Shown: piece after piece, positions 9,438 to 20,146 of the stretch
Layout: each line of letters starts with the position of its first letter
Numbering within the stretch: the first letter of the stretch is position 1
Assembly (NCBI GenBank): GCA_021464415.1
Contig: CM038470.1
Location: forward strand, 34,714,099 to 34,778,098
Source of the DNA: Lonicera japonica
Taxonomy: Eukaryota; Streptophyta; Magnoliopsida; Dipsacales; Caprifoliaceae
DNA: 64,000 bases
Reading direction: 5' to 3'
Notes under the pieces: model-generated
Databases searched by the model: none
Told to the model about the DNA's origin: nothing
What the model saw: the letters and a program-made list of their open reading frames with translations, nothing else
Program-made: the position numbers and the translations under genes

Positions 9438-11868
9438 AAGGAGCAAGACAAGTTCTGAATCAACCTTTTTTCAACACAAGAGGACCTAGACTCACACACA
9501 CGCACGAGATGACTGATCAATGCCCGAAGTTTGACATTCCAAAAGTCTGTGGAGGAACCGAAATTCAAAAAGGATCGATCTATTATCAGGAAGGCTCGAA
9601 TCTGATTGATAAACAGGGAAGGTGTAAAAGAAGAATCGGGTACCAGAAAAAATTGAAATAGTAGAAAAGGGTAAAATCCCGTTGGTCCAAGAGAGAAAAA
9701 GTGAGAAAAACAGAAAGAAATGAAGAAAATCAACAGGGAGAGCCACACTAAGAGTGACAGCTGTGCCAAAAGGCGGAGGGCTACATCTTAGGTGAGTAAG
9801 GCTCCTGTTTTGGAAAAAGCCAAGAAATAAAAAGGCAAGGAAAGTCCGAAAGCCCAAAATGAAGAGGCCGGATAATCAAAAGAGGGAGCAGTAAGGGTAT
9901 CGAAAAACAGAAAACGATACAGGACCAGCATCTTTCCTGTAGAAAAAATCAGAGGGTAGTTTAAGGATAATTGAGACATCCAAGCGAAATTCTATCCCCA
10001 TGACCGAAGAGAGGAAGGCTGAGGGTAGAGAAATGTCAGATCCCAAAACCCTGCACAACGGTTCGACTATTTTAGGAAAAGTTGATCCAAAATTTTGACT
10101 CCCGATAAAGCCAAAGGTCAAAACTGAGGGTAGAAAGGAATGGGAAAGAAAGACACTCCAACTTGCGAAGCAGTTCTCTCTAGCATATTATTCTTAAATC
10201 AACAAAGCAGTGTCTGAATAACCATGGCAACGTTCCCCAAGATGGGAATTTCCCGAATTCTTTAAGTAAGAATTCTTCGCGTTCCCCACGATGGGAATTT
10301 TATCCGTTTCCCTTTCCCCACGATGGGAAATAACACTTACCGCACGTTCCCCAAGATGGGAATTTCCCGAATTCTTTAAGTAAGAATTCTTCGCGTTCCC
10401 CACGATGGGAATTTTATCCGTTTCCCTTTCCCCACGATGGGAAATAACACTTACCGCACGTTCCCCAAGATGGGAATTTCCCGAATTCTTTAAGTAAGAA
10501 TTCTTCGCATTTCCCACGATGGGAATTTTATCCGTTTTCCTTTCCCCACGATGGGAAATAACACTTACCGCACGTTCCCCAAGATGGGAATTTCCCGAAT
10601 TCTTTAAGTAAGAATTCTTCGCGTTCCCCACGATGGGAATTTTATCCGTTTCCCTTTCCCCACGATGGGAAATAACACTTACCGCACGTTCCCCAAGATG
10701 GGAATTTCCCGAATTCTTTAAGTAAGAATTCTTTGCGTTCCCCACGATGGGAATTTTATCCGTTTCCTTTTCCCCACGATGGGAAATAACACTTACCGCA
10801 CGTTCCCCAAGATGGGAATTTCCAGAATTCTTTAAGTAAGAATTCTTCGCGTTCCCCACGATGGAAATTTTATCCGTTTCCCTTTCCCCACAATGGGAAA
10901 TAACACTTACCGCACGTTCCCCAAGATGGGAATTCCCCGAATTCTTCAGAGTTAGGAATTATTCGCATTCCCCACGATGGGAATTTTTCCGAAACCCCTT
11001 TCCCCACGAAAGGAAATAACGACATCACGTGTTCCTCAAGATGGGAATTCCCCGAATTCTTCAGAGTTAGGAATTCTTCGCATTCCCCACGATGGAAATT
11101 TTTCCGAAACCCCTTTCCCCACGAAGGGAAATAACGACTCCACGTGTTCCCCACGAAGGGAATTTTCGCGGATTCCTCAGAGTTAGGAATTCTTCGCATT
11201 CCCCACGATGGAAATTTCTTCCGATCCCCTTTCCCCACGAAGGGAAATAACCTTTACCGCCTGTTCCCCAAGAAGGGAATTTTCTCGGATTCCTCAGAGT
11301 TAGGAATTCTTCGCATTCCCCACGATGGGAATTTCTTCCGATCCCCTTTCCCCACGAAGGGAAATAACCTTTACCGTGCATTCCCCATAAAGGGAATAAC
11401 TTTGTCCCCACACTCCCCACGATGGGACTTTTCAAATTCTTCAAAAGATATTGATTTCTTCTTGCTCCTGATCCCCATGAAGGGATATATCACAAAACCT
11501 GAAACACTCTTTCACTTTTCCCTAAGGAAAGGGAAACCATTGAAGCACTTCTCCGATACGATCATTTGGACCCAACGAAATATCGAAACTTCTCACATCA
11601 AGGCATAAACACTGAGGGTGGTGTGCCAACTGAGGGTAACATACCGCTGAGGGTGGACTGATGAAAAGATTGATGTATCGTGTCGCCCGGCCAAAAGGCA
11701 AGGGGCAATTTTGGGTTGCATCACCTGAAGCACAAAAAAATCCGCATGCCAGAAAGGGTACATTCTGATTCAATCGTCATCGCATGGAGATTCACTCGAG
11801 AATCATGGATCGTTGTCTTCTTATCATCCTTGAATTCTTGCCAACAAGAATTCCGGGACGAGAGGGTC
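9438..11868 (+). other. 3' region of family A element with tandem array, right copy
   Basis: No gene is seen. The 114-bp array runs from about 10225 to 10930, with TATCCG at 10301, 10415, 10529, 10643, 10757 and 10871. That is six units against eight in the left arm. Related ~120-bp units continue to 11440. A PPT-like GAGAGGGTC (11860-11868) directly precedes the LTR. Confidence 0.8.
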
Positions 11869-13157
11869 TGTGAACACCCCAATCCACGACTCTCGTGTTG
11901 AGTTATCATGCATATAGAAGACCGATAGGAAAGACTCCATTTTCGGTCGCGTTGGGAGTCTGATATAACCTTGGTTGCCTCTTCGCTTACTAGGACGGGG
12001 ATCGACCTGCCCGGTCAGGTCGCGGGGTGCGGGGTAACGCCCCGTTAATTTTTTTTACTTTTTTTAGTGAGCCAGCCGCACGCCCCTAACCGTACGGCTA
12101 CCTGCCAGCCGTACGGTTTGCCCCCTTATCGCAGCCCCTAGCCGCACGACCCAGCCGCACGCCCCAGCCGCACGCCCCAACCGCACGCCCCAGCCGCACG
12201 CCCTGCGGCTACCCCCTGTCGCACGCCCCAGTCGCACGCCCTGCGGCTACCCCCTGCGGTTGGCCTCTTTTGGAGCGTTTTTGGCGGTTTTTTCCCTATA
12301 AATAGGACCTTTGGGCTCCCATTTTAAGGGATCAACACTCATTAGTGTTTTTAGTAAGTAGAAACTCTGTCAAAATCTTTAGAGAGTCATTTTAGAGAAT
12401 TTCTAGAGAGAGAATTTCTAGAGAGAGAAAGTTTTAGAGAGAGAAAATCTAGAGAGAGAAAGTTTTAGAGAGAGAGAAGGAAGCAAGCAAGGCAACTAGG
12501 CGAGGCTCTTATTTCTTCTTCAGGCGCATCAGGTACGTCTTTCTACAACCATCCTTAATTTCAATACTGCATTTAAATTCGTTTTAATACAGAAAATTAG
12601 ATAACTTGCAAAGAAGTTCACTGCTTTCAAAACAAATCCTTTCTAAGTTTTACAAGAAACCTAAAATCCGTTTTGACACGTTTTCAAAACAAACAAAAAT
12701 ACAAAAACAGTTTCCAAAAGAAAGGAACTACGAGACTCTGATTTCATTCTACGAATGAATACGTAGGCGCTCGCAAAGCTCGAGTCTGATTTCAAAATAT
12801 TGTTTTAAACTAAATCTATCCGGAAAGGACTATTCTGAAAACCATTCGAACTACTTGCAAGATATCTAAAATAGGAATTAGATACATGATCCATTAAGAG
12901 ACCGAAAGGGCGAATTGGGTGCCTAACACCTTCCCAATTCGTAACGTAGTTCCCGAACCCTAGCAAAGTAAATTTTCAATCTCTGGTTTTAAACGTATGA
13001 AAGATAGTTCATTTTCGAATTATCCTTCGTACGACCTTTTGTTTGTTTTCTCGTAAAACAAACTGGCGACTCTACAAAACACGTTTTTTTAAGAAAACCG
13101 AGAATGAGGACTCTTCTATCTCTCCTCTCGGGTCGCGCGCGGGTCCGGATTCTCACA
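11869..13157 (+). mobile_element. LTR of family A (right copy, 3' LTR)
   Basis: The LTR runs from TGTGAACACCCC to CGGATTCTCACA. The region at 12064-12260 carries many copies of AGCCGCACGCCCC and AGCCGTACGG, several exactly 13 bp apart (12139, 12152, 12165, 12178, 12191). A TATA box, CTATAAATAGG, follows at about 12296-12306. No primer site follows; the sequence enters the 63-bp repeats of element B at 13158, so this is the outer end of an element inserted into B. CATTG (13158-13162) would be one target-site copy; the other is not visible. Confidence 0.87.
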
Positions 13158-13400
13158 CATTGCTACACTGTGCCTCTCTGGGAGGGATTTTGTTCTTCTT
13201 GCCTCATGTGGGAGGACTACCATTGATACATTGTGCCTTTCTGGGAGGGCTTTTGTTCTTCTTGCCTCATGTGGGAGGACTACCATTGCTACAATGTGCC
13301 TCTCTGGGAAGGCTTTTGTTCTTTTTGCCTCATGTGGGAGGACTACCATTGCTACACTGTGCCTCTATGGGAGGGCTTTTGATCTGTGAGAGAAAAAATC
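13158..13400 (+). repeat. 63-bp tandem repeats, 3' region of element B
   Basis: Four units start at 13161, 13224, 13287 and 13350 (TGCTACACTG and variants), exactly 63 bp apart. Each contains CTCTGGGAGGGCTTTTGTTC and CATGTGGGAGGACTACC. The mirror copy is at about 45050-45330 in element C. 63 is a multiple of three, so an open frame runs through the array. I consider it non-coding. Confidence 0.88.
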
Positions 13401-14368
13401 TTTTCTTACTTTCGACTTTGCTTTCTTTTTTCTTTGAGAAAATTTGCCTTTTGGGAGGGCTTTTGTGAGTACTTTTGACTTTGGCGAGGTTTTGTGCTCG
13501 TGATTTTTCCTCAAGAAGGGCTTGTGTTTGTGTTTTGCACTTCGGCAAAATTTAATTGTCTCTCTTAGACTATTAGAGTGAGAGAGAGAAATTTTGGCGA
13601 GAGCGAAAAGGGCTTCTCGGGAGTTTAAACTTTATCCGGATGTCCTTTTTCCCGTATCTTCTGAAGATTTACTCTCATGTTTTCCCTGAGTGAGAACACT
13701 TCTTTTTTAGAAAGCAGTTTTCGGATCTCTTCCGTTCTTCGCAGAGTACTAATTCGAGGATTTATTTCCAAGTCATCTCTTCTGTATCGTGCTGAAAAGA
13801 AAATTTGCATGAAAGGTCTATCTCTGATCTCTGGTCTTCTCAGTTCTCATTTTGTGGGCCCGCATCGTTTTTTTCTATTTTTCGATGCCCTTATTTCTCC
13901 CTCTTTTGGGAAAGACATTTCCTGGCCTTCTCTGTTTTTGACCAAGAGTCTTTTTATCCCTTTGTCGTGATCAGGAGCTTTACTTACCCAAAACGAAGCC
14001 CTGAGCCGGTTTTGGCCTAGCTATCACTTCTGGTATAGCTCTCCCTGCCACTCTGCATTTCTATTTCTCTCGCTCGCTCTGGGCGCTCATGCGGGTTCTT
14101 TCTCTTTTCTACTCTTTTCATTTTTTTCTATTCCCATTTTATTTCGATATTTTCCTCTTCTTTTTGATGGTCTTGGTCCTTCTTAGGAGATCAGAGATTA
14201 CTTTAATTGTTGTATTTTGTTCTCGCATTTTCGGAGAGATGACTTTGAAGTCGAATTTTTATCATGGGTGTGCGGTATTCAGAAAGGTTTTCGAAAACTG
14301 TTTCTCTGAAGTATTCCTGCAAGAGACAAAATGAGACAATGGTCAAAAAATTAAGGGAGGGGACCAAA
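13401..14368. other. 3' non-coding region of element B
   Basis: No gene is supported. The stretch is T-rich on the plus strand and mirrors 44124-45050 in element C. It lies between the PMD promoter and the tandem repeats beside the lost 3' LTR. Confidence 0.6.
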
Positions 14369-14453
14369 TGTTGCGCGACATCTCGGTGGAGAGAAGTTTG
14401 TCGCGCGACAAAGAGCCCATTTGTCGCGTGACAAACTCAACCAATATATAAAC
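14369..14453 (+). promoter_or_regulatory. Promoter of PMD gene B with TGTCGCGCGACA motifs
   Basis: Three palindromes: TGTTGCGCGACA (14369-14380), TGTCGCGCGACA (14399-14410) and TGTCGCGTGACA (14422-14433), spaced 30 and 23 bp. A TATA box, TATATAAA, follows at 14446-14453. The PMD start codon is at 14591. The same motif fills the LTR promoters of elements B, C and D. Confidence 0.8.
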
Positions 14454-14979
14454 CCTTTGCTGAGCTCATTCCACCTCATTCTCTCCCTTCTCTTTCTCTC
14501 TCTAGGTCTCTTTCTCTCTTCTCTCAAGCACGGAAGCCCTCCCGTTTTCTCTACTTTTCCGACCCTTTACATTATTTTACTCATACGCAGATGGATCCTG
14601 CACAGCCCGATCGACTTGAGGGTGATCAGGAGGAGGTCACTTTTACTGATGCCCAGGGAGTTCTCCGGAGCAGCCCTCACCATGATGATTGGGCAGACCT
14701 CGATTGGTATGGCGAGGACGGGGTGGACCGCGGTCGGGCGGTGGTCTACCGAGACGTTACCTAGGCTGCTCCAGTCCCGGATATTCCTTGGCTCTTGATG
14801 GAGCCTGTTTCTCATGAGATCTGTCGACGGTCACTGGTATGTCTTCCTTTCGTGTATTTATTTGTTCGATTATTTCTGTCGTTTCCTGCATGTATTTAAA
14901 CAACTCTTATGTTTAGTATGCATGTCGGCCTAGAAATAACGTCCGATTTAGTGAACAAATACTTTTACTTGTGATACCC

Positions 14980-15660
14980 TTTAGGGTTAGAAAATTACAT
15001 AATTTACCCTTATAACACTATAACTCTTATAATTACTTCAAACTACCCTCAGTTTTTAGAAAATTACATAATTTGCCCCTATAACTCTCATAATTACACC
15101 AAAGTACCCTCAGGTTTGGAAAATTGCATATTTTACCCTTATAACCCTATAACTTTCATAATTACACCAAAGTACCCTCACGCTTGGAAAATTACATAAT
15201 TTGCCCCTATAATCCTATAACTCTCATAATTACACCAAAATACCCTCAGGTTTGGAAAATTATATAATTTACCCCTATAATCCTATAACTCTCATAATTA
15301 CACCAAAGTACCATCAGGTTTGGAAAATTACATAATTTACCCCTATAACCCTATAACTCTCATAATTACACCAAAGTACCCTCAGGTTTGGAAAATTACA
15401 TTATTTGCCCCTATAACCCTATAACTCTCATAATTACACCAAAGTATCCTCAGGTTTAAAAAATTACATAATTTACCCTTATAACCCTATAACTCTCATA
15501 ATTACAACAAAGTACCCTCATGTTTGGAAAATTATATAATTTGCCCCTATAACTCTATAACTCTCATAATTACACCAAAGTACCTTCAGGTTTGGAAAAT
15601 TACATAATTTGCCCCTATAACCCTATAACTCTCATAATTACACCAAAATACCCTCAGGTT
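14980..15660 (+). repeat. 68-bp tandem repeats in PMD intron 1 (element B)
   Basis: About ten AT-rich units of 68 bp (TAATTACACC at 15091, 15159, 15227, 15295 and on), each containing ACCAAAGTACCCTCAGGTTT. A (TA)n run follows at 15663-15679, just before the exon 2 acceptor. The mirror array is in intron 1 of copy C at 42985-43510. Confidence 0.88.
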
Positions 15661-15880
15661 ACTATATATATATATATATCTCTGTTCTGTTCTCTGCAGT
15701 GGGTTGGCCGAGGTTGGGGTTCTCCCAACACTATTTCTTTAGAGTGGCGACGGGCACCGGCCCCTGTCTAGGAGTTGCTCCTTGCGACTCCATTTTGTCC
15801 TCTTTTTGACGCCCTCTCGGAGCGGGTATCTAGGGCGGCGGTGTTGGTGTCAGCTCCGGCCTCTCATTGGTGGGACACCA

Positions 15881-17355
15881 TGTTAGAGTGATATACTAAA
15901 AGCCATAATTTTCTTGTTGGTTTGAATATGTTATAAACTTGGTTTTGCTATTTTAATGAGAATCTGTATACGCAATGGTTGCATTATATTATTTATTTAA
16001 ATATTCTGCATGTGTGTCTTTTATTCCATATAGTATATGATTTGGCGTGTAGAGTATAGCTTACACACAAAAGATCTTATCATCGGTTCTTGTGGAATAT
16101 AAGTTTAATGGTTCACAGTCTTAGATGGAATTGGACACCCATCGGTAGGATTGTAGCACAAGTTTTAGTAGTTTATCTTAACTACAGGAAACGGTATAGT
16201 TTTAACTCGTTGTGCTAGTACACTTTGTGTGTATTGAATAGGACCAGTTTGGGTTAATTGTTTTTATACTGACTATATAAAACAATTTAAAATCCCATGA
16301 TTATTATGATTACTTATACTCTTAATCTTGAAATAATTAATAGACATATATATGTAGTGTTTGTTGTTTTGACTCAATATGAGTGAGATTCATTTATGGA
16401 TCAATAATCTTCGTGAATTGGATGACGACACTATATGTATGATGAATATTAATTATTGATGGAATCCACGTCCCGGTATAGGGATTGATGACAGCCCCTT
16501 GAGAAGCTTATAAGTTTTGATCATGGCAAACCCTGCAGGTGGATTATGTTAATCCGACATGTCAAATAAGTTAAGTGGTAGGCTCAAGGATTAAGAAGTC
16601 ATTTAAATATAATTGTCAGTAATTTAATTTAAATGACGGTTATCTGTAATCTTAACGTGGGGAGAATAATAAGTATTTAAAAATAAGGAGCTCGAAATAT
16701 ATTTTTGAGATAAGGACGGGAGTGCAATTATAATTCTTTAGTGGTGTGAATTATAATTTATGGAAGGAACTAATTCATAGTGGAATTAGGATTCCAACTT
16801 TCCATAGGAAGCCCAAACACTTATTTCTCCTTAAGGTCCCTATCGTAGCCTTATATATACACCGGCCTAATCTCTTCCTATAATAACAATAATTCTTATG
16901 AGTTAGGATTTGTACTATTGAGAGAGGAGAAAATCTTGGTGATACCGTAGCCCACACTCGGTGCAAGATTTGATGGCAGAAGGAATACGATAGAAGATCT
17001 TTAGGTTTTCGGCACAGCAGTCGTAAATTAATCGTAACTTTTGATCGCACCGTTGGATCGGGCTGACTTTTGGATATGACGTTCGGAACGCAAAGTTACC
17101 ATTATTGCACGTAAAATCAGGACGATCAGAGGTCGTTTCAATGGCGAAAACAATCGATTTTCGCAGCCCAGCGAGAATTAAAAAAAAATCTGACCAAATT
17201 GTAATATGATGCTTTCAAACCCTAGTCTCCTCATATGGATCCTCTACATGATCCACAAAGGTGAAATCTATTTATTCTTATAAGGTTTTAGCAAAAAAAA
17301 ATTTTTGTTCAATCTATACGCAATATCAAACGATCCTGTATTTATGTCTCCATCA
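15881..17355 (+). repeat. 5' LTR of copia 1
   Basis: Starts TGTTAGAGTGATATAC and ends TGTCTCCATCA. It closely matches 22833-24307 with scattered substitutions. Confidence 0.92.
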
Positions 17356-17357
17356 AT

Positions 17358-17368
17358 TGGTATCAGAG
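17358..17368 (+). other. Primer-binding site of copia 1 (tRNA-Met initiator)
   Basis: TGGTATCAGAG, two bases after the LTR end, is the standard plant copia primer site complementary to initiator tRNA-Met. Confidence 0.92.
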
Positions 17369-19369
17369 GGATTGGTTTTCTTTGATACTGCGTACAGATT
17401 GAACTACCCATGTTGTCCAGTTAAATCTATTTATGCATGTTGTTGTTGGATAGAACGTAGAACTCGCTAACCCTTGTTTTGTAGTGTTCTTGTCCCGCTA
17501 TTATGGTCACATAATTATGTTTTATGTGATTGGATCCCACGATATTTTTATTCGTGGTTAATTTTAATGTGCATGATGATTTGGGTTTTATTCATGGTTG
17601 TAAATTAAATTTAGATCAGATTTGTGAACTCCTTAAAAGGAGGCATAGGATCTATGTAATTTTATTTACAGTTTAGATATAATAGTTTATGTGTGAACTC
17701 CTTAAATGGAGGCATAGGACATTTGTATCTAAGATTGCAGTTTCTTTAACGAAGAACGTTGAAGAAGGCGTTTCCACCAAGGTTGATTCTCGACATAGTC
17801 AGTGAAGTGGCGACGTAGGTCGTGACAGGTTTTTCAACAGACTAGGGATGATGAAGCTTGGACCATAATAGTAGGGATTTAATTATTCTTATTATTGAAT
17901 GGTTTAATGCTTGTGTGATTGTGTGTTGGTCATATGTGTTTAATTATTAGGTTTCCTTATAATTTTGGACAACATGGATACATGACCATACCTATATCAC
18001 CTTTTATTTTATATTTAGTTCTTGTCAAATTAAAAAAGCGTATATAAATATAAATTTGCGTAATTGAAAAATATAAGTTTTTTTTTAAAAAAGCAGCAAG
18101 ATAATTTTATTGCACATATCTTTTATATTTCATACCCTTGTATTTTAGTTGACTACAATTTAATATAAAATTTTCTTAACCCTCAGAAAATAATGTTTTA
18201 AACATTAAGTGGGTGAGGGATTTTTTCACATAAAAATCCCACGGTCTCCATCATTGGTTTGTAGATGATGTAATTTATTCTTTGTGTGTGTTATAGTGCT
18301 CACCTCCATATCGGAAAGAATAGATTGCGGAATCATTGTACAAATTTCACTGACTGATAATTTTAAATAATGTGATTTATTTTTCGTGTGGGTTTTAGTG
18401 CTCACCTCCATATCGGAAAGAATAAATTGCAGAATCATTGGACTAAATTAAATGATGGTATACACTTAGATATAAATAATAATATGCTCTCCAACTGAGT
18501 CTCTACTATTATTTGTATGACCAAAGGAAGTCGGCTATTTAAATTTAACTTGATAGTAAAAGATTTTCTAGATAGTATATTATACTTGACAATAAAAGAT
18601 TGTCTAGATAGTATGTATTGCTTGAGGATAAAGGATTGTATAGATAGTAAAATTTAATAGGTTTACATATGTCTAAGAAATAATGAATAATAGACGACCT
18701 CACTAACGGGGCATATTGTTCAAAGTCTTAGGCTGCTGGCGAACACTTTTTGAAATGGCAGAGGGTACCATATTTAAAATATGTGTTCAAAGTTATTATT
18801 GTCCATCATAATTTGTATGTGATTCTCAAGTTTTAAAATGGCAAACTCTTTCAATTCACTTTTAATCATTCTCAACTAAAACAAATTGATTGGACCTAAT
18901 TATATTGACTAAAAACGGAACTTGAACATTGTGCTTACTGTTAAAGAGTACAAGTTTGTGCTCATTAAGTCTTGTCCAGCAAAACCTGGTAAGGGGGAGA
19001 CCGATGAGGAAACCTAGGCTTGCCGGAGGTGGAAAAATGCTGATGAGATGGCGTGGTTTTACATTCTGGCATTTTTGTCAAATGTGCTACAACATTAGCA
19101 TTAGTCTTTTGCCACCGCCTACGACATAATGTTGAACCTCAAAGATATTTTTGAGGATCAGGATCATGTCGCAAGGTAGGTTTCGACGAAATGCCTCATG
19201 AACACGACTATTATTGAAGGAACCCGTGTTAAAGATCTTGTTTTGAAGATGATCGGTCTTCTGAATGAACTAAGAGATCTTTGGAGTTGAAATCGATGGG
19301 AAAACTCAGGTCGATATCATTCTCCAGTCGCTGCTGGATTTATTTAAGAGATTCTGACAGAATTACAAC
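17369..19369 (+). other. Leader and degraded 5' gag region of copia 1
   Basis: No intact gene. Short direct repeats are visible: CTCCTTAAAAGGAGGCATAG near 17630 with a variant near 17700, and a duplication of about 120 bp within 18290-18440 containing GTGCTCACCTCCATATCGG. Gag-like sequence appears from about 18900 in broken frames. The same leader, duplication included, is present inverted in copia 2 at about 51200-52690. Confidence 0.6.
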
Positions 19370-19660
19370 ATGAATAAGCTTTATTCATTGCTGGAACTTC
19401 TTAAAGAAATCCAAGTAGTTGAGGAACTCCTTGGTAAGCTGGCTAGTACTCTAGTGGCTGAGAAAGCTTCAACTTCTATGCCTAAAAGCAATAAAGGAAG
19501 AAGAAGAATGCATAAGCTGCAATCCCGCAAGGAGCAGTGCGTGCAGCAGTTGCTGAACCTCTAGGAGGAGTGAAAAAGCCTATGGGCTAGTATTTTCACT
19601 GTCAGTAGAAAGTGCATTTGAAGAAAGATTGTCCCTGTTTCCTAAACCGTTATAACAACA
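19370..19660 (+). pseudogene. copia 1 gag, C-terminal part with CCHC zinc knuckle
   Basis: A 64-codon open frame (MNKLYSLLELLKEIQVVEEL) is rich in Lys and Leu, as in the end of a copia gag. Just downstream, 19590-19640 encodes a broken CFHC...VHLKKDC nucleic-acid-binding knuckle (C-x2-C-x4-H-x4-C pattern), interrupted by a stop. The N-terminal gag is spread over broken frames upstream from about 18900. Gag would form the particle in which the element RNA is packaged and copied. The fragment cannot make a full protein. Confidence 0.7.
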
Positions 19661-20146
19661 TATATAAATTTCATCTATTTGTTATTGTATCTTGTTTAGT
19701 GGTCTGATCTACCAGTACCTGGTGTGTAGATTCGGGAGCCATTAATCATGTCTGCAATACTTTACAGGGGTTCCAGGAAACCAGACAACTTAAAAATAGA
19801 GAAAATTTACATATGGGCAACTACGAATGTGACAATAGTTGCAGTAGAAGATATTTATCTTCAGTTTAGTCAGAATAGGATATTAATGATTAAGTAATGT
19901 CTATATGTATCTTCCATTAGAAGGAAATTGATTTCTATTTCTAGATTAGTTGAGGACAAATATTTTATTTATTTTAATGATAAATCAGTTATCATTAGAA
20001 ATTATTAGAAAAAAAATAAATAGTTTGTTTGTTCTGGTACATTAGTGATTGATCTTTACATTATTAAATCCTGACTTGTCAGTACTACAACTGAGTGAAT
20101 TGAATAGCATTAATAGTTTACCAATTAAGAGAAAGGAACCTTCAAA

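Larger units (their letters stand above)
9438..13157 (+). repeat. Right arm of the large inverted repeat
   Basis: Reverse complement of 1853-5751: the 3' region (9438-11868) followed by a complete LTR (11869-13157). The arms face away from the PMD gene between them, so a transcript crossing the whole structure could fold into a hairpin with a ~3.7 kb loop. Confidence 0.9.
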
